Source: a virus
Direction: 5' to 3' (one strand)
Virus record (IMG/VR): IMGVR_UViG_3300009503_000039
Span: 1-55,401 of that record
DNA: 55,401 nucleotides
The position numbers and the translations under genes are program-made. Position 1 is the first letter of the stretch. Each line of letters starts with the position of its first letter. Shown here piece after piece: positions 16,023 to 25,400 of the stretch. Under the pieces are notes generated by a model. It ran no database searches, had not been told where the DNA came from, and was given only the letters and a program-made list of their open reading frames with translations.

Positions 16023-16532
16023 ATGGAAAGAATTATGACGTTTTTAGTTGATGCAGGTGTTACATGGAAAGATATTTTGGTTGAAGTTGGTGTTGTTTTA
16101 GGAATTCTATATTTATTTATCATTTTAAATAATTCTTTGTTGAAAAATTTTTTAAAAAAAGATTTAAATTTGCTGAATACGGTACTCAATGAAAGTCGTT
16201 CTAAAGTAGAAAAAAGTTTAGTTGCAATTTATTCTTTGGATAAGGAAATAACAGATTTAAAGAACAGTTTTAATCAATTTAAAAGTGATATTTTAGCAAA
16301 AGAAGATTCAAATAAATCAGAAATAATTGATGTTTTAAAAACAGAATTGTTTTCTTTAAATAATCAGACAACAAAAATAATTACTGAGCTTAAAGAAAGT
16401 GTTGCTAAAATTATAGTATTAGAGAATTCTATAAACGAAATTATAAGTAGTTTAATTTCTTCTTTAAAAGAACTGAAAGAACAATGTTCAGACAAAATTG
16501 AATATTTTTTGCATAGAATGGGTAATATCTAG
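16023..16532 (+). CDS. membrane-anchored coiled-coil protein
   Basis: I chose the ATG at 16023 (169 residues) after GAAGGAGTG; the frame is open further back to 15933 but that part overlaps the TnpB debris. An N-terminal transmembrane helix (VGVVLGILYLFIIL) is followed by about 120 residues of continuous coiled coil. The topology resembles phage membrane-associated or lysis-related proteins. No specific family is recognised. Confidence 0.55.
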   Translation: MERIMTFLVDAGVTWKDILVEVGVVLGILYLFIILNNSLLKNFLKKDLNLLNTVLNESRSKVEKSLVAIYSLDKEITDLKNSFNQFKSDILAKEDSNKSEIIDVLKTELFSLNNQTTKIITELKESVAKIIVLENSINEIISSLISSLKELKEQCSDKIEYFLHRMGNI

Positions 16533-16566
16533 GATCTATTCCAATATATAAAAATGGAGTAAAAAA

Positions 16567-19026
16567 ATGCGACAAAATTTTGTGAGTAATATTTTAAATC
16601 TTGTTGGTGAAAAATTAGGAGTTATTAAAACTGCAGAGTTAAAGCAAAAACAAGGGATTAAAGAATTAATAGAAGAAGTATTTTTTAAGAAAGCTGATAG
16701 AGATGTACGTTTTGATACAACGGGTCGGGTTGAGGTATGGGTTACAAGTAATGAAATAAAAGAACATAAAGACTATAAGAAGATAGTCGATTCAGATAAA
16801 TCAGATGAAGAAAAAATTAAAGAGCTGAAAGAATTAGCTGTAGATATTGCTTATGATAAAGTACAATCTGTTAGTAAGAATGGAGTTGATATTACTGTTG
16901 AATTAATTGAACAAGATATTAATATTGATAGAATAGATTGGGATAGTTTAGTAAAAAAAGAAGATAAAGAGATGACAGAACAATCTAGTATTAAGTTTTT
17001 GTTTAAAAAGAAAACTAATATAGCTTTGAGTGATTTTTGTAAAAAAGCTGAGTTTGATGTTGATAAATGGAAATCAGAACATCCTGGAATTAATCCAAAT
17101 ATGAATGACGTACTTGGGACAAATTATGAATTTTTAAATAGTGCATTTTTAGAATTACAATTTTTGCCAAAAGGAGTTGCTGTAATAAATGTTGAACCTT
17201 ATGATGAGAATTTTAAAGAGGACTGGTATAGAAAAATAATTAAATTTTTAAAAGATAATGAACAAGTGATATTGTCTAGTCTTCCAGGAGTTGATTATGT
17301 AGAAATTAATGCATTTGGATATACTAAAGTAGGTGAAGTAGACTTTTATTCTAACAATGTTAAAACCGCTGGTTGGGTTCCGGTAAAATCGATTTATCAG
17401 CTTGAATTGGGAGCTCATGTTAAAAAAGATGGTTTAGCTGGATGGGTTGAGGATATACAAGAAGATGGCAAAGTAAGAATTCATTTTGTGGATCCTGAAC
17501 ATGTAGAAATTCTGGATCCTACGACATTATGGGTATTTCAAGGTAAAGTAGCTTTTATTTATACTTGGTGTGGAACATTAGTTAAAAATTTACCGGAAAG
17601 TTTACGTAATAAATTACCTCAATTAAAAGAAACAACTGGGGAAGAAAAATTTGAGGTTGAGCTTCAGAGAGATCGATCTTACAAAATAACTTTAAATGGA
17701 AAAGAATTAGATTTTGTAAAAAAAGAAGATCCGGCCTGGGAGGATTTAAATAATTGGGTATTGATGAAGAATATGAAGATTCGAGATGAAATTTTTTCTG
17801 ATGAATTATGGAGTAAAGTAGCTTACTATATTGATAAAAATTTAATTCACGGAATGCAATCTGTTACAAGAGTATATGAAGGATTTCTTGTACCAGCAGC
17901 TCAATATGTGTTAACAAAAATTATAAATGAAGATAAACCTCAGATATTATGTAATGGTAAATTTGACAAACAAGCTGATTTAGTAGACATTCCAGTTGAT
18001 GTAGATAAAATTTGCCCTGTAGTAAATCATGTTCTGGCGATATATTCTGATAGTATTATAACAGGTAATGAACATTATGGAGATTTTATTGTTAGTTGTT
18101 TTGCTCCTACAAGAAAAGAAGCTTCTACCTGGATATCTAATTTTGAGAGAAGATTAGTTAAAGAAAATCAATATATAGGGAAATCTTTGTATATAGAAAA
18201 TGGGAAAATAAACTTTTGTAATATTCCCAAAGTTATATGGGATGATATTGTATTAGATGATAAAGTAAAGAATGATATAAGAATAAATACAGTATCATTT
18301 TTAAGTGATGAAAGATTAAAGAATACTGGTGTAATGAAAAGAGGATTAATTATTTATGGTCCTCCAGGAACTGGTAAAACTTCAATAATAAAAGCAATAT
18401 TCAATGAGTTAGATGATCGAAATATAAGTAGAATATATGTGACTGCTGAATCTTTTTCAAAAATGTCTGTAAAAAATTTATTTGATTTTATTCCTTATCT
18501 TGGTAAAGTAGTTTTAGCTTTTGAAGATGTAGATATGATCGGTCGTTCTAGAGAAACTCCATTTTCTAATAATTTACTTGGAGATTTGTTGACAAATTTA
18601 GATGGTATGAGAGCTTATGATGAACAAATTGTTGTAATAGCTTCAACGAACAAAATCGAAATGCTAGACAATGCTTTAGCAAATAGACCATGTAGATTTG
18701 ATAGACGTATTGAAATAAAGCTTCCGTCTGAAAAAGACTTAAGAAATCTGTATGAGAAATTTAGTGGAATAAATCTTCCAGAAGAAGTTATAAAAATATC
18801 TGCCGGTTTTACCGGAGCTCATGTTGTAGAAGCAGTAAATACCGCAAAAATACTATCAGCTTATAACAATAAGCCTTTGTATGAATGTATGATAGATGCT
18901 TGCAATATAATACGAAACAATTTCTTTCCTATGCAAACACAAGCCGAAATAAGAAAAGCGGCTTTAGAATCATTGAGAAAAATCGGTCTTAAGATAGAAG
19001 AAGAAGTAGAAAAAGAAATGGAATAA
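16567..19026 (+). CDS. AAA+ ATPase in head gene cluster, part before in-frame TAA
   Basis: An 819-residue protein after a GGAG site. The C-terminal AAA+ module has Walker A GPPGTGKTS near residue 600, Walker B VVLAFEDVDM near 650, sensor-1 IASTN near 692 and an arginine-finger region PCRFDRR near 710, most like the CDC48/FtsH/BCS1 clade. The middle contains an SH3/KOW-like segment (GAHVKKDGLAGWVEDI) and the N-terminus has VIKTAE at residues 19-24. Such ATPases usually remodel or unfold proteins. Its location between portal and protease suggests a role in head assembly or in modifying host targets from the virion. It ends in a Glu/Lys tail at TAA, after which the frame remains open. Confidence 0.85.
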   Translation: MRQNFVSNILNLVGEKLGVIKTAELKQKQGIKELIEEVFFKKADRDVRFDTTGRVEVWVTSNEIKEHKDYKKIVDSDKSDEEKIKELKELAVDIAYDKVQSVSKNGVDITVELIEQDINIDRIDWDSLVKKEDKEMTEQSSIKFLFKKKTNIALSDFCKKAEFDVDKWKSEHPGINPNMNDVLGTNYEFLNSAFLELQFLPKGVAVINVEPYDENFKEDWYRKIIKFLKDNEQVILSSLPGVDYVEINAFGYTKVGEVDFYSNNVKTAGWVPVKSIYQLELGAHVKKDGLAGWVEDIQEDGKVRIHFVDPEHVEILDPTTLWVFQGKVAFIYTWCGTLVKNLPESLRNKLPQLKETTGEEKFEVELQRDRSYKITLNGKELDFVKKEDPAWEDLNNWVLMKNMKIRDEIFSDELWSKVAYYIDKNLIHGMQSVTRVYEGFLVPAAQYVLTKIINEDKPQILCNGKFDKQADLVDIPVDVDKICPVVNHVLAIYSDSIITGNEHYGDFIVSCFAPTRKEASTWISNFERRLVKENQYIGKSLYIENGKINFCNIPKVIWDDIVLDDKVKNDIRINTVSFLSDERLKNTGVMKRGLIIYGPPGTGKTSIIKAIFNELDDRNISRIYVTAESFSKMSVKNLFDFIPYLGKVVLAFEDVDMIGRSRETPFSNNLLGDLLTNLDGMRAYDEQIVVIASTNKIEMLDNALANRPCRFDRRIEIKLPSEKDLRNLYEKFSGINLPEEVIKISAGFTGAHVVEAVNTAKILSAYNNKPLYECMIDACNIIRNNFFPMQTQAEIRKAALESLRKIGLKIEEEVEKEME

Positions 19027-21105
19027 GAAAAAGATAAAGAAAAAACAGAAAAAGAAGATGAAGAAGAAAAACAGGATGTTGTTAATATTATTTTAAAAAA
19101 TGTAGATACTGGCGGAGGTAACATTAAAATTAAGCCTAAAATCAAAAAGAAACCGGAGGATGAAGAAGATGAACAAAAAAACAAAGAGACTAGCGAGAAA
19201 AGTAGTGAAGCTGAAAACACTAAAGAAAATGTTACGAAAAATGCCGCAAGAGAAGATTTGAAAGAAGAACAATCTGAAAAAGACATATCAAGACCTATTA
19301 AAGAATTTGATCGTGTAAGACTTCTACTTGATGATGTTAAAGGAACTGTGATAGATATAAATCTTTCCAAACCTGGAGATGTTGATTATGTTATTTATGT
19401 TGATAAGTTAGTTCATGGTCAAGACCTTGTTGAAGCACATCCAACAGAAATTAAGCTATTAGATGAACCTGCAACAGATGAACAAATAGATAAGGCTAAA
19501 AAAAGAAAAAAATTGTATGAGAAAGAAAAAAAGAAATATGAAAAAGACTTCAAGAAAGAGATAAAAGAAGACTTCAGAGAAGAAGTAAAAGAAGACTTCA
19601 AGAAAGAGATAAAAGAAGAAGTTGAAGAGAACTTAAAAGAAGAAAACCGAAATGAAGAAGACCTAAAAGAAGAAACTGAAGAAAACTTGAACAAAAACTA
19701 CAATGAAAGTGAAAATAATAATGAACCTATAAAAAGAATTACATTTTTAGATGCACTGCTAAAAAATAATAGAATAAATAAAACAGAACAATTATCTATT
19801 AAGGAAGAAAAAAATACTCCATATATGATTGACATTAAAGACTCGGTAGGAAGACCGATGAGATTTTACGTAGGGGATAAGATAAAAATTAAGTCAACAG
19901 AAAAAGCTTCAATAGCACAAGAAGATTTAGGATATAGAACATGGATTATTGATAAAATTTTATCTAATGATTGGATAGAAATAGTAGATGAAAAAAGAAC
20001 GATGAGAGATTTGATTAAAGCTGATTATTTAAAAGATGAAATTAAAGCAGGAAGAATTATAAGAGCTGCATTAAAAGATTATAACCTTCAAGAAGAATTT
20101 AAAGAAGGAGATCGAGTAAGATTAATACATACGATCGGAGTAAGACTTCAGAAAGAAATGGTAGGAACAGTTACGAAAGTTCCGATAGATCCGAGAGACA
20201 ATAAATTAGAGGTAAAATTTGATAAGATACCGGTTCAAAAATTTAAAGTACCAGTTGAACATTTAGAGAAAGTAGAAAGATATAGTAAAATTGCCTTTAC
20301 TCGTCCATACGCTGTAGTATTCGTTGATAGAAACGATGAAATTCGAAGATTAAAAATCTCAGGAAAAAGTAAAGAGGAAATAGAACAAAAAATTAAAACT
20401 TTAGATAACGAAACTTATGGTCTACCGTGTAAAGAAATTATATCTATAGAGGATATAGGACCTGAAGAAAGAATAAAGTCACGAGCAAACAAAATATTAA
20501 CTCAAGATGAAGAAAAAATTGCAAAATATGAATCAGAAACGAAGATTGCAGAAGAAACTTCATATAAACAAAAAATAAAAAAATTTGTAGATTTTCCTTG
20601 GCAAGAAGATACAGAAATAGAATTTGTACAATTAATTAAAGAATATTTAGAAAAATATTCACAAGCATCCGATGCAACATGGCAAGATTATTTAAAGAGA
20701 TTATATGAAACAAATAAAAGTAGTATGGTTCAGTTAGTTTCAGACGAATTCTTACGTCAGTTAGAGAAATTAATTTATGGTGAAGATATTAAAAAAAGTG
20801 AGCGGGAAATAACAGCTTTGGGTAAGAAGAGCCAAGTTGACGATACTGAGTTATCAGTAATACTACCGCTGAAAGTTGGTCAATTAGGAACTGTAGAAAG
20901 AAGAATTAAGGAATTAAAGGAATTAGGAAAAACCTGGTTAGAAGTGAGAGATATTATAATAGAAGAATTTGGCGAATATAGAGTAGCGGAAACATCAACA
21001 GATTTAGGAACAAAAAAAGAAGTATATAAATATATGAATGCATCAGAATTAGAAGAATATAAAGATTTTTATGATAGTTTACCTGAGCCGGAGGATGTAA
21101 GTTAA
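19027..21105 (+). CDS. SH3/KOW-repeat protein in frame with the ATPase
   Basis: After the TAA the same frame is open for 77 codons without an ATG. It then reaches a TTG (19258) that could start a 615-residue protein, but with no clear ribosome binding site. The sequence starts as an acidic Lys/Glu linker and contains at least two SH3/KOW-like units, FDRVRLLLDDVKGTV after 19300 and FKEGDRVRLIH near 20100, like the unit in the ATPase. It also has a (KKEIKEDF)-type charged repeat. KIAEE and SKIAF occur. It is either an extension made by readthrough of TAA (1,512 residues in total), a separate gene with a weak start, or a gene split by mutation. Confidence 0.65.
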   Translation, partial: EKDKEKTEKEDEEEKQDVVNIILKNVDTGGGNIKIKPKIKKKPEDEEDEQKNKETSEKSSEAENTKENVTKNAAREDLKEEQSEKDISRPIKEFDRVRLLLDDVKGTVIDINLSKPGDVDYVIYVDKLVHGQDLVEAHPTEIKLLDEPATDEQIDKAKKRKKLYEKEKKKYEKDFKKEIKEDFREEVKEDFKKEIKEEVEENLKEENRNEEDLKEETEENLNKNYNESENNNEPIKRITFLDALLKNNRINKTEQLSIKEEKNTPYMIDIKDSVGRPMRFYVGDKIKIKSTEKASIAQEDLGYRTWIIDKILSNDWIEIVDEKRTMRDLIKADYLKDEIKAGRIIRAALKDYNLQEEFKEGDRVRLIHTIGVRLQKEMVGTVTKVPIDPRDNKLEVKFDKIPVQKFKVPVEHLEKVERYSKIAFTRPYAVVFVDRNDEIRRLKISGKSKEEIEQKIKTLDNETYGLPCKEIISIEDIGPEERIKSRANKILTQDEEKIAKYESETKIAEETSYKQKIKKFVDFPWQEDTEIEFVQLIKEYLEKYSQASDATWQDYLKRLYETNKSSMVQLVSDEFLRQLEKLIYGEDIKKSEREITALGKKSQVDDTELSVILPLKVGQLGTVERRIKELKELGKTWLEVRDIIIEEFGEYRVAETSTDLGTKKEVYKYMNASELEEYKDFYDSLPEPEDVS

Positions 21106-21107
21106 AA

Positions 21108-21503
21108 ATGAGCTGTAGAACTGAACTATATAAAAATTTATTAAAAATATCAATCAGTGAAGATGATATTATACGGAGTATAGCTGAAGAAGTTAAAAAA
21201 GAGATAGGAAGTTGTTCAAGAGATAGTTTAGGAAAATGTATTTATGCATCTGATAGATTGTATGAAGAATTGAAAAAAGTAGGAGTTGAAAATGTAAGAT
21301 TAGTTGAGGGATATATTCTTACAAATGCTGATCCTCCGGAAATGCAACATAATTGGGTAGAAGTAGATGGAAAAATATTAGATATTACTTGTGATCAATT
21401 TAATGATATTATGCCAGCTGGAGAAGAATTTAAACCAATAGAATATCCAGCTGATAAAAATTATTATATTGAAGAAAGAGATGTTACTCCAGAGTCAAAG
21501 TAG
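21108..21503 (+). CDS. transglutaminase-like cysteine protease fold protein
   Basis: A 131-residue protein that starts 2 bases after the preceding stop. GKCIYASDRL, MQHNWVEVDG and ILDITCDQF supply Cys, His and Asp in the order and spacing of a transglutaminase/papain-like catalytic triad. Compact versions occur in phages and could cleave or crosslink proteins. LLKISIS lies near the N-terminus. The assignment is by motif only. The neighbours suggest a virion role. Confidence 0.55.
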   Translation: MSCRTELYKNLLKISISEDDIIRSIAEEVKKEIGSCSRDSLGKCIYASDRLYEELKKVGVENVRLVEGYILTNADPPEMQHNWVEVDGKILDITCDQFNDIMPAGEEFKPIEYPADKNYYIEERDVTPESK

Positions 21504-21865
21504 AAAATATTCAGTTGATAGAAAAAGTTATAGTGGAAAAAGAGGTATAGTTTGGCTATAGGTATGATATTTTTTTAATATAAAAAATATCATACTGAAA
21601 AAAGTGATATAATTTTAGAATTGGCATAGAAAACGCTTGAATGATAAAAGAGTCATAGTGAAAAAATGACATAGCTTTAGAATCAAGATGAAAAAACATT
21701 CAGTTAATAAAAGTAGATATACTGAATTTTGAATAGGATATTTAGTTATCAGTATGATATTTTTTTAATATAAAAAATATCATACCAAAAAATGATATGT
21801 CCTCATGATCGACATAAAGAATTTTCGACTGATAAAAAAAGTTACAGTGAAAAATTAGCATAGTT
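21504..21865 (+). repeat. degenerate repeat array with two identical palindromes
   Basis: This gene-free stretch contains about four degenerate units. Each begins like GAAAA-TTCAGTTGATAAAA and is followed by GTTATAGTGAAAAA and GCATAG-like strings. Two identical 34-base palindromes (14-bp arms GTATGATATTTTTT) lie at 21562-21595 and 21752-21785, 190 bases apart. A half-palindrome lies inside the promoter at 21876. No T-run follows the stems, so a terminator is unlikely; an operator array or protein-binding site fits better. No gene is seen. Confidence 0.6.
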
Positions 21866-21917
21866 ATTGTCATTTGTATGATATTTTCTTATATTTATAT
21901 AGAAAGCAGAGTATATA
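21866..21917 (+). promoter_or_regulatory. promoter upstream of capsid block, copy 2 of a pair
   Basis: TTGTCA, a 17-base spacer and TATATT match the sigma-70 layout. TATATAGAAAGCAG follows, as at 12279-12330. It lies directly before the ribosome binding site GGAGG of the 21930 gene and after the palindrome array. Confidence 0.7.
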
Positions 21918-21929
21918 ACGGAGGATTAA

Positions 21930-22343
21930 ATGAGCGTTAATTTCAAAGACAATGTAATAAAAATAATAAAGGAATCACAGCCAGAAAAGCAAATTCTTTG
22001 GTACATTGGTAAAGATTTGACAGATCAGCAAAAATCACATCTTAGGCTAGCGATTAAAAAAAATTTGAATATTCCTGGAATAGATGTTATCATTATGCCT
22101 AGGCTCGAAAAAGGAACTATTGCTATAAGATCTATTTTTTCTCCTAAAGATTCAGAGATCGAAGAATATATGCAAAAATATGGTGTTTCAGGAACAAAGG
22201 AATATGTAAGAGAGGAATATATGAGAAAAGATTTTGAAAATCTTTCAGATTCTCAATTAGAATCGGCTGTTGCTTATGCCGTACAAGAAATTTCGCAAGA
22301 GTTAGGATTAGTAAAAGTAGCAAGTTCAAAACTTGATGCATAG
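21930..22343 (+). CDS. hypothetical head-region protein
   Basis: A 137-residue protein and the first gene of the protease/capsid transcript, after CGGAGG. It has mixed alpha/beta composition and ends in LVKVASSKLDA, another instance of the K-x-A string found in nearby head proteins. The family is not recognised. Confidence 0.65.
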   Translation: MSVNFKDNVIKIIKESQPEKQILWYIGKDLTDQQKSHLRLAIKKNLNIPGIDVIIMPRLEKGTIAIRSIFSPKDSEIEEYMQKYGVSGTKEYVREEYMRKDFENLSDSQLESAVAYAVQEISQELGLVKVASSKLDA

Positions 22344-22446
22344 AATATGATTCGGTGGAACATAGCGATATTAAAGCTAAAAGAGATACTGAATGTATAA
22401 AAATACATTTTCCAATATATTTTAAAAAATAAAGTTGGGGTAAGTT

Positions 22447-25400
22447 ATGTTTATAAAATATGGTACTTTAGAAATTATTGATTCATCTGGGGACTTAGAA
22501 GAGATTGTAGATATAAATGGTATTGGTCATATTGTTGAGGAAAAGAAAGGACCATGGCTTTATTGCCGTGCAAGAGCTTTGACTTGTGATAAGCCAAATG
22601 GAAATAGAGATATATTTCCTAAAGATGAAGTAAAGAAAGCTTATCAATCATTTATAGGTAGAGGTGTTTATCTTAATCACAATAGCGGAAAAGTAGAGAA
22701 TGCGATAGGAAAAATTATAGATGCTTATTTTGTTGATACAGATCCAAATGATGTTCATGTAGAGTGTTTATTTAAGATTAATAAGGAAATGTTTCCTGAT
22801 ATTTGTAAGAGGATTCAGAATGGATTAATGTCAGCGGTAAGCATGGGGTGTATTATTCAAAGGTCGGAGTGTGTTTTACCTACGACTAATGTTTATACAC
22901 TTGATGGATGGAAACAAATAAAAGATATTAGAGTAGGTGAACAAGTATTAACTCATACCGGAAAGTTTAGAAGAGTATTAGCAACTAGTAGGAGGAGTGC
23001 TCCGGAAAAACTAATAAGGATTAGATATAAAATAGCTAATGATGATAAACATATTGGAACGTTAATTTTAACTGATAATCATCCAGTATTAACTGAAAGA
23101 GGATGGATTAAAGCTATTGATTTAGAATCTACAGACAAAATTTCTATAATGGCAAAAAATGGTTATGAATTTAAATTTGTTGATTTAGTTGGTATAGAAG
23201 TATTAGATAATATTCATCCAAATAGAGATAGAGTTAGTGGTGCTTCAGCGTTTACTGTTGTATGTAATTTACAAGTTGAGAAAGATGAATCATATATTGC
23301 TGAGGGAGTTGTAGTTCATAATTGTCAAATCTGCGGAAATATTGCAAGAAATCCTAGTGAATATTGTGAACATCTTGCAAGGTATAGAGGGCAGAAATTC
23401 AATGTTAAAAGGGATGAAAATGGTAAGTATATAGAAGCGGTATTAGATCCAAACGGGCAGGAAGAGGCCAACGAGATCAGCCATGATATTACTTATACTG
23501 AGTTATCGATTGTAGATGCTCCCGCTGATCCTACAGCAGAGATTAAAACGATATGGGCAAGTATAGATGAGAAATTCAGGAAAATGGCAATGTTATTAAC
23601 AGATGAGATCAATAAAAAGATAGATAGTAAGTTTGATGAGTTAGTGAAAACGATGAGTAGTAATAATAGTTTAGATTCTAAGGAGGTTAAAAATATGGTT
23701 GAAGCTAAGAAAAAAGATGAACCAGATATTGGTGTACAAGTAACACCAGAAGCGAAAGAAAAACCAACATTCAAAACAGACGATAAAGATATACCAGCAG
23801 ATATTAGTGTACAGGTAACGCCAGAGGCAAAAGAAAAGCCTAAAGTTGAGAAAACAGATGAGGATGTAATTGGAGTTCAAGAGGAAACGAAAACAGCAGA
23901 AGCGAAAGATGTAGATTTAGATTTAGGTAGAGGAGTAGGTGGTTCCGGAAGAAGAGGTAATCCTAAAACCGATGAAGAAAGAGCAGAAACTCATGGAGTA
24001 TCAGTAGAAGATTTACCTCCAAGAGGAACTGGATTAGGAAAAGGAAAAGGAATTAAAGATGAAGATAAGGAATCTAAAACAGTAGAAGAAAAAGAATCTG
24101 AAACTGAAGTAAATGAAATTTTAAAAGATGTTAGAAAAAAAATAGAGAAAGTATTTGAAGAGGCTTTAAAGAAAACAAAGTCAATGGTGATCTATAAGAT
24201 ATTTAAGAGTGCGGTTCGTTCAAATATTCTTGAACTAAATGAAGAATTAGAAGAAAATGAGGTAGAAGAAATAGTAAATAAAGTAGAAGAAACTGCGGTG
24301 GCAGAAGCTACTGAAGATGCGATGCAAGAATTGAATGTTAAAATTGCCGCTGATGTTGAAGAAGAAAAACCTAAAATAGATGTTCGTTTAGATATTAAAA
24401 GGGATAATTTAGAAGATGAATATATAGTTAGTGAAGATGGTAAAGACGTTATGTCAAGTACTGTAAAAGATGTATTTGGAAAATCAGCTATTCAAAACAT
24501 AGCTTATGCTATAAGTCCAGAATACTTACAGTTATTAAAAACAGCTGCTCAAGAATATGGTAAAGATGCGATTTTAGCAATTTGGGCTGCATCAGAAGAT
24601 AGTGATGCACTGAGCAAAGCAAAAAAATATTTTACTAAGGCATATCCTGACAAAAAATATGTAATTGAATGGATTAAGAAACACAAAGAAAAAGTACAGA
24701 AACCAAGTAATGTGAAGCTTGAGATGACTAAAGTAGCTGATGTTACATCTTCTAATGTAGAAGGACAAACATTACCTTTAGAACAATCTGAAGTTTCTTC
24801 AGAACCAGTAGAAGAATTTACAACACAGCAAATTGAGGAATTTGAAAATGTGACTCATAATTTAATAGAAGGTTTAAGTGATGAGGAATTAGATATAGCT
24901 ACAGATTTTATAGCTGAAGAACTTTCAACAGAAACTAAGCGATATAAACCTGAAGGGCTTGTAAAATTAGCTTCTGTATGTCCTTCTTGTTTTAAAAATA
25001 TGTTAGAAGCCGCTAAAGAGGCAGCTAGAAAAGGTAGAACAATGTCAGAAGCAGCAAAGAAAGGATTATGGAAGAAATTCAAAGGTTCAAAAAAGAAATG
25101 TATAGAATCAATGGAAGGTAAAGTAAGTAATCCAGCAGCATATTGTAGATGGCTGGAAGGTGAAGTAACAGGGGAATATGGTCCTACTCGAACAAAGCCG
25201 GGGAAAAAGAAAGTATGTGAACAAGAAGGAGAAATCAAAGAAGCAGCTTCAAATGAAAAGGGAACATCATATGTAAAAGCAGAACGACCCGGGGAATTCT
25301 TACCAGATGTAGATCTTAGTAAAGAAACTAAACGAGTTCTTTCTGGTGATAAAGGAGAATTAAAAGGAAATAAGTTTGTAGAACCAGAGGGTGGTTCAAA

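Noticed and set aside
18861-19694. Long minus-strand open frames opposite the ATPase tail and its acidic linker
   Set aside because: They are Ser/Phe-rich mirror images of Glu/Lys-rich coding sequence, without ribosome binding sites, and contradict the uniform + orientation.
21504-21929. CRISPR-like array
   Set aside because: The units are degenerate, of unequal spacing and lack constant-length spacers; two palindromes fit a regulatory array better.
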